Source: Wandonia sp964447015 (GTDB lineage: Bacteria > Bacteroidota > Bacteroidia > Flavobacteriales_D > Crocinitomicaceae). From it: a stretch of 15,235 nucleotides of DNA. The stretch is taken from positions 1 to 15,235 of the forward strand of contig CAYUQU010000079.1 in NCBI GenBank assembly GCA_964447015.1. The letters run 5' to 3'. The position numbers and the translations under genes were made by a program. The notes beneath the pieces are model-generated. The model saw only the letters and a program-made list of their open reading frames with translations, was not told the origin of the DNA and searched no databases. Positions 1 through 6,954 of this stretch are shown piece by piece. Positions within the stretch are counted from its first letter, which is position 1; every line of letters begins with the position of its first letter.

Positions 1-3
1 TTT

Positions 4-39
4 AAAAGCCCCAATTACGCTTGTAGTTGGGGCTTTTTT
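4..39 (+). terminator. Strong intrinsic terminator of a gene off the left edge
   Basis: An 11-bp perfect stem (AAAAGCCCCAA at 4-14 with TTGGGGCTTTT at 27-37) continues inward through TAC/GTA to a GCTT loop. A T-tract follows on the plus strand (34-39). The orientation suggests it ends a plus-strand gene whose body lies before base 1. On the minus strand the A-rich left arm gives only a short T-run, so bidirectional use is possible but weaker. Confidence 0.85.
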
Positions 40-40
40 G

Positions 41-289
41 TTTTTGTGTTTTTTGTACTGATAGGACTGTCCGATTTTTGGCAGAAGAGTATGTGGAACC
101 GTCAGGAGATGGAAACAGCGCCTTTGATTAGGTGTTGAGTTACCCTTTACATAATGTCACTTGGTTTGAAAATTACCTTACCCTACTTTTGTAAGAGATC
201 ATTGTTCTGTTAATCCAACCCACTCTTTTTTTGAACCTATCAAAGACCTTTGTAAGGATATTAATAATAGGACAGTACATGATATTGGT
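41..289. other. Intergenic stretch with no supported gene
   Basis: This lies between the edge terminator and the end of the frame-disrupted membrane gene. I see no ORF with a start, no RNA-like hairpin and no promoter consensus. A short plus-strand frame is open up to a TAG near 127-129, but it has no start codon and sits just after a terminator, so I do not call it. The stretch is AT-rich and could be decayed sequence. Confidence 0.5.
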
Positions 290-674
290 TTAGACTTTAT
301 ATCTCATTGCTTTTAATAACCAATTTGGTGTACGCACTAAAATTATACCGAATGATATTTCAATACTATTGTTTATTAGTATCACGAGAAGAGTTTCCAA
401 AGCATTTAAAATATCTGGATTATAAACTCTATATAGTTTTATGTATGAATTAACAATAATATTATTACACGCTGTTGAAGATTAAAAACCAACATAATAT
501 TGAAAAGAACGCAACGTAGATGAGTGATGAACTAAGTAACTCTTTATTGACATTATCTATTACAAAAATTAAATTGAAGTAATTAAAGACTTCAGCAATG
601 TATCGTATTGCTATTCCTCCGAAGAAAATGCCAAGAATTTTTAAAGCTGTGTCAATTACTTGTTTTTGATTCAT
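290..674 (-). pseudogene. Small multi-pass membrane protein, reading frame broken by a +1 shift
   Basis: I do not recognise the family. The N-terminal frame starts at the ATG at 674 (MNQKQVID...) and carries two hydrophobic segments, then stops at TAA 465-467. The neighbouring frame is open from 481 down to a TAA at 290-292 (63 codons). It has no usable early start and encodes a further hydrophobic segment ending in a PNWLLKAM-type tail. Joining the frames between about 481 and 465 gives one protein of roughly 127 residues with about three or four membrane helices. The upstream in-frame GTG at 743 would add 23 unconvincing residues. A near-consensus -7 element (TATATTTA on the minus strand, 764-771) lies upstream. 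The join needs one base skipped, which fits a point indel or sequencing error. I see no programmed-frameshift signal. Inference: a recent pseudogene or an assembly error in a real gene. Confidence 0.6.
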
Positions 675-783
675 ATTAGACAATGTTTTTAAGTTACGAG
701 CGAAAATGAAAGTCTGATTGGAATAGTGAATTTTATATCGCACATTCTTATTTCTATTTCAGTTAAATATAACTAAACTTTAT

Positions 784-817
784 AAAAAAAACTGAACAAG
801 TTACCCTGTTCAGTTTT
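784..817 (-). terminator. Intrinsic terminator of the WG-repeat gene
   Basis: The hairpin pairs AAAACTGAACA (788-798) with TGTTCAGTTTT (807-817) around an 8-nt loop. Read on the minus strand, the stem is followed by a T-run (complement of 784-790). It lies 24 bases beyond the WG-repeat gene's stop codon. Confidence 0.85.
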
Positions 818-840
818 ATCTATCTTTTATGTCGGCATAT

Positions 841-1890
841 TTACTTCACCTTCATTACATCCTTTATCCCATCAAACTGTGGTTCGCAAACCCAATTTCC
901 TTTGGTGTCGATAATGCCCCATTTACCATTTGACTTAACTGATGCAAACCCGTTGCTGAAATCATTTACAGCTTCAAATTGTGGTTTGATAGCCCATTCT
1001 CCTTTTTCATTGAGAAAACCTACAGTACCTTCAGGAGTTTTTCCGTATGCTAAGCCATTTGAGTAATCTCCACAAGTTTTGATATTTGAAGGAATGATTA
1101 CTTTACCGTCAGGTGTTACATATCCCCATGAATCACCTTGCTTGATTCGTGCCAATTTACTTGTTGGACTAAATTCTTTAGCCGCATCAAACTCAGCTTT
1201 AATAACCCATTCACCTTTTTTATTGATAAAACCTACTTTTCCTTCACTGGTTTTAGCCCAAGCTAATCCTGCCGAAAAGTAACCAACACTGTGGAATTGA
1301 GGTTCGATTACTACTTTACCTTCAGTGTTAAAATATCCAGTTTGCTTACTCGCATTAGCGAATGGGGAAAGACCTTCTGAAAAGTCTTTGATGCCCGTTA
1401 AACCAATTGAGTTTATTGAAGTTTCTTTACCTAGTTTGTCGATTATGAAATAATCAGAACCGCGTTGAGCTGTAGCAAAACCACCAGAAAATGAAGTCAC
1501 TTTATCGTATTTTGCTTCAATGACTAACTTTCCGCTCGCGTCCATGAATCCCCATTTTTTAGAATACGCAACAGGAACGAGTCCATCAGAAAAACTTTTA
1601 AGTCCGAATCCGAAAATATTCATAAGTTGAAATCCTGGCTTTTCAGTTGCTAAAACCTCTCCTTTAGTTGTGATAAACTGATGCTGTTTCGTTTTTGCAT
1701 CATAAATTGGGGCTAGTCCATTCTCCGAAAAAGCAAAGCATTGTTTGTACTGTGGTTGAATTAGGATTTCACCTTTTTCGGTTGCATACCCCCATTCTTT
1801 TGCTCCTACAGGTTTTACTTGGACAATAAAGTTTTGGGCGCAAATAGAACTTGCTAAAATTAAACTAGCTAGTGATGTAAAATATTTCAT
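841..1890 (-). CDS. Secreted WG-repeat protein
   Basis: This 349-residue protein has a signal peptide (MKYFTSLASLILASSICAQ, probable cleavage near A18/Q19) and is built almost entirely of WG (KWG) repeats. About nine units of roughly 36 residues centre near residues 33, 71, 113, 148, 185, 219, 255, 290 and 324. The typical unit is WGF-[IV]-x-x-x-G-x-[WV]-V-I-x-P-x-[FY]. Units near 71 and 148 are degenerate, and several replace the W of WG with V or T. Such repeats are known to form beta-rich folds in bacterial surface and periplasmic proteins. No enzymatic motif is visible and the ligand is unknown. The ATG at 1890 was chosen because the longer frame (TTG at 1950) starts inside the upstream gene's terminator and would bury the signal peptide. 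The gene is probably its own transcription unit, with a terminator at 784-817 and a -7 element at 1926-1933. Confidence 0.9.
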   Translation of the reverse strand: MKYFTSLASLILASSICAQNFIVQVKPVGAKEWGYATEKGEILIQPQYKQCFAFSENGLAPIYDAKTKQHQFITTKGEVLATEKPGFQLMNIFGFGLKSFSDGLVPVAYSKKWGFMDASGKLVIEAKYDKVTSFSGGFATAQRGSDYFIIDKLGKETSINSIGLTGIKDFSEGLSPFANASKQTGYFNTEGKVVIEPQFHSVGYFSAGLAWAKTSEGKVGFINKKGEWVIKAEFDAAKEFSPTSKLARIKQGDSWGYVTPDGKVIIPSNIKTCGDYSNGLAYGKTPEGTVGFLNEKGEWAIKPQFEAVNDFSNGFASVKSNGKWGIIDTKGNWVCEPQFDGIKDVMKVK

Positions 1891-1925
1891 TTTTTTATAG
1901 TTTGTATTAGAAATCAAGTCGGTAA

Positions 1926-1933
1926 CAAATATA
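1926..1933 (-). promoter_or_regulatory. -7 element (TATATTTG) of the WG-repeat gene
   Basis: The minus strand reads TATATTTG, a full match to the Bacteroidota -7 consensus TAnnTTTG, 35 bases before the ATG at 1890. The nearest TTTG upstream is only 14 bases away, so the -33 box is not well placed. The element abuts the T-tract of the upstream terminator (1932-1970). Confidence 0.55.
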
Positions 1934-1970
1934 AAAAAAGTGGCTGACAAAAAGAATTTTATCAGCCACT
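1932..1970 (-). terminator. Intrinsic terminator of the beta-propeller gene
   Basis: A perfect 9-bp stem pairs AGTGGCTGA (1939-1947) with TCAGCCACT (1962-1970). On the minus strand it is followed by seven T (complement of 1932-1938). It lies about 27 bases past the propeller gene's stop at 1997 and separates it from the WG-repeat gene downstream. Confidence 0.85.
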
Positions 1971-1996
1971 GTGTTTTATGAAAGTAATTATTCTCG

Positions 1997-3934
1997 TTAT
2001 TTATTCAAATCGTATCCATTTAAGGTTTTAGAATTTGAAACCGTAAATATTTTACCTGTGACATCATCGAATGCATATTTAGGTTGTTGTTCTTTTCCTA
2101 AGCTAATTTCAGTCTGAATTTCTCCGTTGTTTTTGTTGACCTTAGTAAGGTAATTCTCTTTGTCTTTTGTAGTGAAAATTACGAGAAAATCACGTGCTTC
2201 AGAAGTTGCCTTAAAACGTTCCTGAGCTTGTTTGAAAGATTTCTTAGCAAAATCTGTAGCCTTGTCACCTAAATCTTCATACATTGTACCCACACCTTCA
2301 ACTATCGCGCCGCTTACGGCATCTTTTTCTCTTACCGATGGGGTAGCACTTTTTGCAATACCAGCAGCGCTATAAGCTTGAACCGCAATGTATGAAGCGC
2401 GTGCAGCTTGAGCTACAAGAAGCGCTCTTTTCAAACCAGACTCGCGTGGAGCAGGATAATATTTCTGATAAGTCAGTTCACCTGTTTTAGTGAATAAAGC
2501 CAAATTTTGTTCAGAACTTACCAAGATTCCATTCTCTCTGATTTCAATTGAATTCGGCTCTTCCTTTCCTTCAAATTTCAATTTTTCTGAAGTAATAGGG
2601 GAAACTTGCATCGTTGTTAAATCAAGAGAAACTAGTGTTCCCGTTTTCTGATCAAAGGCATAAAGCAAATTACCTTCCAATTGTGTTAGTCGAGGCGTAG
2701 TATTGATAGACTTAGCTAGCAATTGCTCTCCCGTTGAAGCATTGATTCCATTCACCTCTTCAGTAGTTAAATATAGAATTCCTGCATCGAGCATGAACGT
2801 TTGTTGAACCTCACCACTGATTTTAACAGGCTTATCAAAAGTCATTTCACCTGTAGTCGGATTAAGGAAATTCAAAAAGTTATTTGAACCTGATTTAGTG
2901 ATTAGCAGAAACCCATTACCAGTGTTTACGTGAGAGTATACCCCTCCCTTTATTGATGTTCCTTTACCTTTTTTCCCCCAAGCTCCTTCATTACTTGATG
3001 TAAATTCGTAAAAGTTTATCGCAGTTTTATTACCATCGTCTGGAAGAATAATTACACCATTGTTATAGAACGCAAGGTCACCTAACTTCCCTTTCATTTC
3101 AATTGGATTATCCCAAACTCTTTTACCGTCTGATAGATTAAACGCGGTATAGTTGTTTTTATATGTAACCATTGTTTTACCATCAGAAGTTTGTGTTTCA
3201 TTTTTCACTTCTGATGCAATAATAAACTTATTTTTTTCAACGTTCTGATAATAGCGAATCACAAAGTCCATGTTTTCCGTCATTTTCTCTGCCATATCCA
3301 TAAATAATTCACCCAAAGGATTGTCTCCCATTTCTGAATCAGAGGATACGCTGTTCTTCCAAATAATATCACCTGTTAAACTGTTGATTTTGTATACATA
3401 GAACAAAGTCGTTATGATAAACTCCTTCTCATTTTGTTCGTTTATTGAAACTACTCGACCAAATTTTTCATTGATTGACCATCTTTTAGCGCCATTGTTG
3501 ACATCAATCATAATTAATTGCTGTTCATCTGCTGTCTTACCAGCAACCAATAAACCACTTGTTCTTTGCAGATAAGTAGAATTGTTGAATTCTGTAAGTC
3601 CTTGTTTTCCTGAGTCAAACTTGATTTCACCATCAAATGGACTGAAAATTCTTACTTGACCATCTTTTTTACTCATAAGAAGTGGAGAGCCACTAATTTC
3701 AGAGATTTGTTCTTCAGAATAACCTGTAAGTTCAGTATTCTTCCACAACAATTCGCCTGAATCCTGATTTAATGATTTAAGTCCGCTTGCAGAAGATATC
3801 AAATATTGTCCTTCAGAAGTAACTTTATGCCAAGCCAATTCATCTTCTAATTGAATGTTCCAAGTAGGAGCTAATTGAGCTATATTGAAGTTAGCAAATA
3901 AGCACCCCACAATTAGTAGTTTCGTGTTTTTCAT
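1997..3934 (-). CDS. Exported PQQ-type beta-propeller repeat protein with helical insert
   Basis: This 645-residue protein has an N-terminal signal sequence (MKNTKLLIVGCLFANFNIAQ). Repeats typical of PQQ-like/BamB-like propeller blades follow, each a strand run ending in a turn such as L-x-x-x-[ST]G-x-x-[LV]W: examples are DSGELLWKN, LTGDIIWKN, LSDGKRVWD, PTTGEMTFD and ASTGEQLL. About nine are visible over residues 35-490. Residues about 494-575 differ sharply: they are Ala-rich, lack the blade pattern and look helical, after which strand-like sequence returns (RDFLVIFTTKD...) to the end. A cysteine at residue 11 resembles a lipobox (IVGC), but the preceding hydrophobic core is too short, so ordinary signal peptidase cleavage near IAQ is more likely. 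The role is unknown: such propellers serve as scaffolds or, with PQQ, as dehydrogenases, and I see no dehydrogenase motif. It is transcribed from the consensus promoter at 3960-3991. Confidence 0.85.
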   Translation of the reverse strand: MKNTKLLIVGCLFANFNIAQLAPTWNIQLEDELAWHKVTSEGQYLISSASGLKSLNQDSGELLWKNTELTGYSEEQISEISGSPLLMSKKDGQVRIFSPFDGEIKFDSGKQGLTEFNNSTYLQRTSGLLVAGKTADEQQLIMIDVNNGAKRWSINEKFGRVVSINEQNEKEFIITTLFYVYKINSLTGDIIWKNSVSSDSEMGDNPLGELFMDMAEKMTENMDFVIRYYQNVEKNKFIIASEVKNETQTSDGKTMVTYKNNYTAFNLSDGKRVWDNPIEMKGKLGDLAFYNNGVIILPDDGNKTAINFYEFTSSNEGAWGKKGKGTSIKGGVYSHVNTGNGFLLITKSGSNNFLNFLNPTTGEMTFDKPVKISGEVQQTFMLDAGILYLTTEEVNGINASTGEQLLAKSINTTPRLTQLEGNLLYAFDQKTGTLVSLDLTTMQVSPITSEKLKFEGKEEPNSIEIRENGILVSSEQNLALFTKTGELTYQKYYPAPRESGLKRALLVAQAARASYIAVQAYSAAGIAKSATPSVREKDAVSGAIVEGVGTMYEDLGDKATDFAKKSFKQAQERFKATSEARDFLVIFTTKDKENYLTKVNKNNGEIQTEISLGKEQQPKYAFDDVTGKIFTVSNSKTLNGYDLNK

Positions 3935-3959
3935 AGATCTAAATATTTTGCGATTTGTG

Positions 3960-3991
3960 TAAATTTACCCACAGGAAAGTTGTGCTACAAA
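3960..3991 (-). promoter_or_regulatory. Promoter of the beta-propeller gene
   Basis: On the minus strand TTTG (3991-3988) is followed after exactly 20 bases by TAAATTTA (3967-3960), which matches TAnnTTTG at all but the last position. The expected transcript start lies about 20 bases before the ATG at 3934. The -7 box sits inside a 10-bp palindrome, GTAAATTTAC (3959-3968). Confidence 0.65.
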
Positions 3992-4133
3992 TTTTAAGGT
4001 TGCGTTAACAAAAATTTAAGACTTTACCCCTAGATTATTCGTTTCAATCGTAAATTTCCATCCGTGCTCTGAAATTGTAGTTAAATCAACCAAATTCCTT
4101 ATTCGTTACAAAAAATAGGACGAAAAAAATATG

Positions 4134-4141
4134 TAATTTTG
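4134..4141 (+). promoter_or_regulatory. -7 element (TAATTTTG) of valS
   Basis: TAATTTTG matches the Bacteroidota TAnnTTTG consensus fully and ends 20 bases before the valS ATG, giving a short leader of roughly 14 bases. No good TTTG is seen 19-20 bases upstream, so the -33 contact may be weak. The start codon has no Shine-Dalgarno, as expected for this phylum. Confidence 0.6.
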
Positions 4142-4161
4142 CAACCTAAAGTAAAACAACA

Positions 4162-6789
4162 ATGGAAATTCCAAAGACGTACGAATCGGGAAAAGCAGAG
4201 GAAAAGTGGTATAGCCACTGGATGAACAAAGGTTACTTTCATTCGGAGCCGGATGAAAGAGAATCGTATACAGTAGTCATTCCTCCACCGAACGTTACGG
4301 GTGTTTTACACATGGGACACATGCTCAATAATACTATCCAGGATGTACTTGTACGTAGGGCGAGAATGGAAGGTAAAAACGCATGTTGGGTTCCTGGAAC
4401 AGATCACGCATCGATCGCTACTGAGGCGAAGGTAGTAAACAAACTTCGTGCAGAGGGGATTAAAAAATCAGACCTTACTCGCGACGAATTTTTGGCTCAT
4501 GCGTGGGAGTGGAAAGAGAAACATGGTGGAATTATCCTAGAGCAATTAAAAAAACTCGGCGCTTCATGCGATTGGGAACGCACTCATTTTACGATGGATG
4601 CTGAATACTCTCAATCGGTAATGGATGTGTTTGTTGATTTGTATAAAAAGGGAAAGATTTACCGCGGAGTGCGCATGGTAAACTGGGATCCTGAAGCATT
4701 GACAGCTCTTTCGGATGAAGAAGTAATCTACAAAGAGGTTAATTCGAAATTGTTTTACGTTCGCTATAAAATTGCAGGTTCTGAAGACAGTTGGTTTACA
4801 ATTGCGACAACACGCCCTGAAACGATTTTGGGTGACACAGCAATTTGTATTAACCCAAATGATGAGCGTTTCAAGCATTTGCACGGAAAACAAGCGATCG
4901 TTCCAATTGCCAATCGCACCATTCCAATTATTTTGGATGAATATGTGGAAATGGAATTTGGTACAGGTTGTTTGAAAGTGACACCTGCTCACGATACGAA
5001 TGATTACGATTTAGGAAAGAAGCATAAGCTCGAAACAGTTGACATTCTCAATGATAACGGGACGCTGAATGCTCATGGTCTCCACTATGAAGGACTGGAT
5101 CGTTTTGAAGTGCGTAAGCGTATTGAGAAAGAATTAGATGATAAAGGATATTTGGTGAAAACCGAAGATCACATCAATAAAGTTGGTTTTTCTGAGCGTA
5201 CAGATGCGGTTATTGAACCAAAATTGTCGCTGCAATGGTTTGTGAGCATGAAGGAATTGTCGGAACCTGCGTTGGAAAACGTAATGAATGGAAATATCAA
5301 TTTCTATCCTGCCAACATGAAAAACACTTATCGTCATTGGATGGAGAACATCAAGGACTGGTGTATTTCGCGCCAATTGTGGTGGGGACATCGAATTCCA
5401 GCTTGGTATTTTGGTACAGGACACGATGAATATGTGGTTGCGAAAACTGAAAACGAAGCAATTGAGTTGGCAACTGCAAAAGCAGGTAAGTCTTTTGCTA
5501 TTGGAGAATTGAAACAAGATGAAGATGTACTCGACACATGGTTCTCATCGTGGTTGTGGCCAATTTCTGTTTTCAACGGTTTGACACAACCAGGGAATGA
5601 GGAGATAAAATATTACTATCCAACGAATGACCTGGTAACTGCTCCCGAAATTATGTTCTTTTGGGTGGCACGTATGATTATTGCGGGTTACGAATATATG
5701 GGTGACATCCCGTTCAAGAATGTGTATTACACAGGAATTGTGCGCGATAAGCTCGGACGTAAAATGTCAAAATCATTGGGTAATTCGCCTGATCCGATTA
5801 AATTGATTGAGAAGTACGGTGCTGACGGTGTAAGGGTTGGGATTTTGATCTCTTCACCTGCGGGTAACGACTTGCCATTTGACACTTCACAGTGTGAGCA
5901 GGGGCGTAACTTCTCCAATAAAGTGTGGAATGCATTCCGCTTGGTGAAATCTTGGGAGGTTAAGGATATCGAACAACCAATGGCTTCAAAGAAAGCGATA
6001 GAGTGGTTTGACGCTAAGCTGAACAGTAAGATAGCCGAAATCAACGATGCATTCTCGAAATTTAGAATTTCAGATGCCTTGATGACCACATACAAATTGG
6101 TATGGGATGATTTCTGTTCGTGGTATCTGGAAATGATAAAACCAGGTTACGAGCAGCCAATCGATAGTAAAACGTTCGAGTCGACGACAAAGTTTTTTGA
6201 GCGTTTGTTGTGTTTGATGCATCCGTTTACTCCGTTTGTTACTGAAGAAATCTGGCATTTAATTCGCGAACGAAAAGACGGAGATGACATCATTTTGGCT
6301 TCTTGGCCTGCAGTGGAGAAATCAGATGTAAAGGTTATGAGTCAATTTGATATCGCGGAGAAAATAATTACAAACATTCGCAACATTCGCAAACAAAACA
6401 ACATTGCGAACAAAGTGAAAATTGAGTTGAAAGTAAAAGTAAACGCTGAGATTGACAAGAACTTCGATTCGGTAATCTCCAAAATGGGAAATCTTTCTTC
6501 ATTGGAATATATAACTGAGAAGCTTGGAAATGCATACTCGTTTATTGTAGAATCAAACGAATTCTTCATTCCTTTCGGTGACGATATGGATATCGATGCG
6601 GAGATTAAGAAAATTGAAGAGGAGCTGGTTTACACCAAAGGATTCTTAATTAGTGTACAAAAGAAACTTAGCAACGAAAAATTTGTAAGTGGCGCACCTG
6701 AACAAGTTGTAGCATCGGAACGCAAAAAAGAAGCAGATTCACTAAATACCATTAAGATTTTAGAGGAGAAGTTGAGTGCGTTGAAATAA
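4162..6789 (+). CDS. valS: Valyl-tRNA synthetase
   Basis: This cytoplasmic class I aminoacyl-tRNA synthetase joins valine to tRNA-Val using ATP and edits mischarged threonine. The 875-residue length is normal for bacterial ValRS. The signature PPPNVTG-LHMGH (HIGH motif at residues 50-53) lies near the N-terminus. The CP1 editing domain carries TTRPET at 216-221. The catalytic core resumes with DVLDTWFSS (455-463), and KMSKS is at 534-538. An anticodon-binding helical domain follows. The C-terminal 65 residues or so are charged and heptad-like (AEIKKIEEEL... to LEEKLSALK), matching the tRNA-binding coiled coil of ValRS. All key motifs are intact. The gene stands alone, divergent from the propeller gene, with its own -7 element and terminator, so it appears monocistronic. 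No T-box-like leader is present: the 5' leader is too short. Confidence 0.98.
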   Translation: MEIPKTYESGKAEEKWYSHWMNKGYFHSEPDERESYTVVIPPPNVTGVLHMGHMLNNTIQDVLVRRARMEGKNACWVPGTDHASIATEAKVVNKLRAEGIKKSDLTRDEFLAHAWEWKEKHGGIILEQLKKLGASCDWERTHFTMDAEYSQSVMDVFVDLYKKGKIYRGVRMVNWDPEALTALSDEEVIYKEVNSKLFYVRYKIAGSEDSWFTIATTRPETILGDTAICINPNDERFKHLHGKQAIVPIANRTIPIILDEYVEMEFGTGCLKVTPAHDTNDYDLGKKHKLETVDILNDNGTLNAHGLHYEGLDRFEVRKRIEKELDDKGYLVKTEDHINKVGFSERTDAVIEPKLSLQWFVSMKELSEPALENVMNGNINFYPANMKNTYRHWMENIKDWCISRQLWWGHRIPAWYFGTGHDEYVVAKTENEAIELATAKAGKSFAIGELKQDEDVLDTWFSSWLWPISVFNGLTQPGNEEIKYYYPTNDLVTAPEIMFFWVARMIIAGYEYMGDIPFKNVYYTGIVRDKLGRKMSKSLGNSPDPIKLIEKYGADGVRVGILISSPAGNDLPFDTSQCEQGRNFSNKVWNAFRLVKSWEVKDIEQPMASKKAIEWFDAKLNSKIAEINDAFSKFRISDALMTTYKLVWDDFCSWYLEMIKPGYEQPIDSKTFESTTKFFERLLCLMHPFTPFVTEEIWHLIRERKDGDDIILASWPAVEKSDVKVMSQFDIAEKIITNIRNIRKQNNIANKVKIELKVKVNAEIDKNFDSVISKMGNLSSLEYITEKLGNAYSFIVESNEFFIPFGDDMDIDAEIKKIEEELVYTKGFLISVQKKLSNEKFVSGAPEQVVASERKKEADSLNTIKILEEKLSALK

Positions 6790-6805
6790 GAAAGGAAAAT
6801 GTTTT

Positions 6806-6843
6806 AAAAGCCCACAAGTCACAAAGATTTGTGGGCTTTTTTG
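6806..6843 (+). terminator. Intrinsic terminator of valS
   Basis: A 12-bp perfect stem pairs AAAAGCCCACAA (6806-6817) with TTGTGGGCTTTT (6829-6840) around an 11-nt loop, followed by a T-run. It begins 16 bases after the valS stop codon. Confidence 0.9.
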
Positions 6844-6904
6844 TGAGTATAGTCTGAGTTTTTTTAATTGAAATGATATTTAGACTACTCTATTAATCCA
6901 ATAA

Positions 6905-6937
6905 TTTGATTCATTTTCATTTTTCACTATAGTTTTT
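6905..6937 (+). promoter_or_regulatory. Probable promoter of the T9SS-secreted Asp-box protein
   Basis: TTTG at 6905-6908 is followed after 21 bases by TAGTTTTT (6930-6937), which matches TAnnTTTG at all but the last position. The ATG is at 6955. The sequence is T-rich, so a chance match is possible. Confidence 0.4.
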
Positions 6938-6954
6938 TTTGATTAATCTTGAGT

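Noticed and set aside
45..129. Open plus-strand frame encoding a stretch like EEYVEPSGDGNSAFD before TAG
   Set aside because: It is short, has no start codon or ribosome-binding context, and lies immediately after a strong terminator. A gene remnant is possible but cannot be supported.
1891..1950. N-terminal extension of the WG-repeat protein from a TTG at 1950
   Set aside because: It would begin inside the upstream terminator hairpin and place 20 residues before a clear signal peptide; the ATG at 1890 is far better.
3902..3904. Lipobox cysteine (Cys11) in the beta-propeller protein
   Set aside because: The IVGC sequence resembles a lipobox, but only about four hydrophobic residues precede it. 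A normal signal peptidase site near IAQ is more plausible.
4021..4161. Riboswitch or T-box leader upstream of valS
   Set aside because: The -7 element at 4134-4141 leaves a leader of only about 14 bases, and no T-box sequence or specifier stem is visible.
4564..4992. Long antisense ORF inside valS (and further antisense ORFs at 5134-5517 and 5727-6095)
   Set aside because: These are frame shadows of valS, a highly conserved gene. The translations are rich in Cys, His and Ile with no domain, and none has a promoter.
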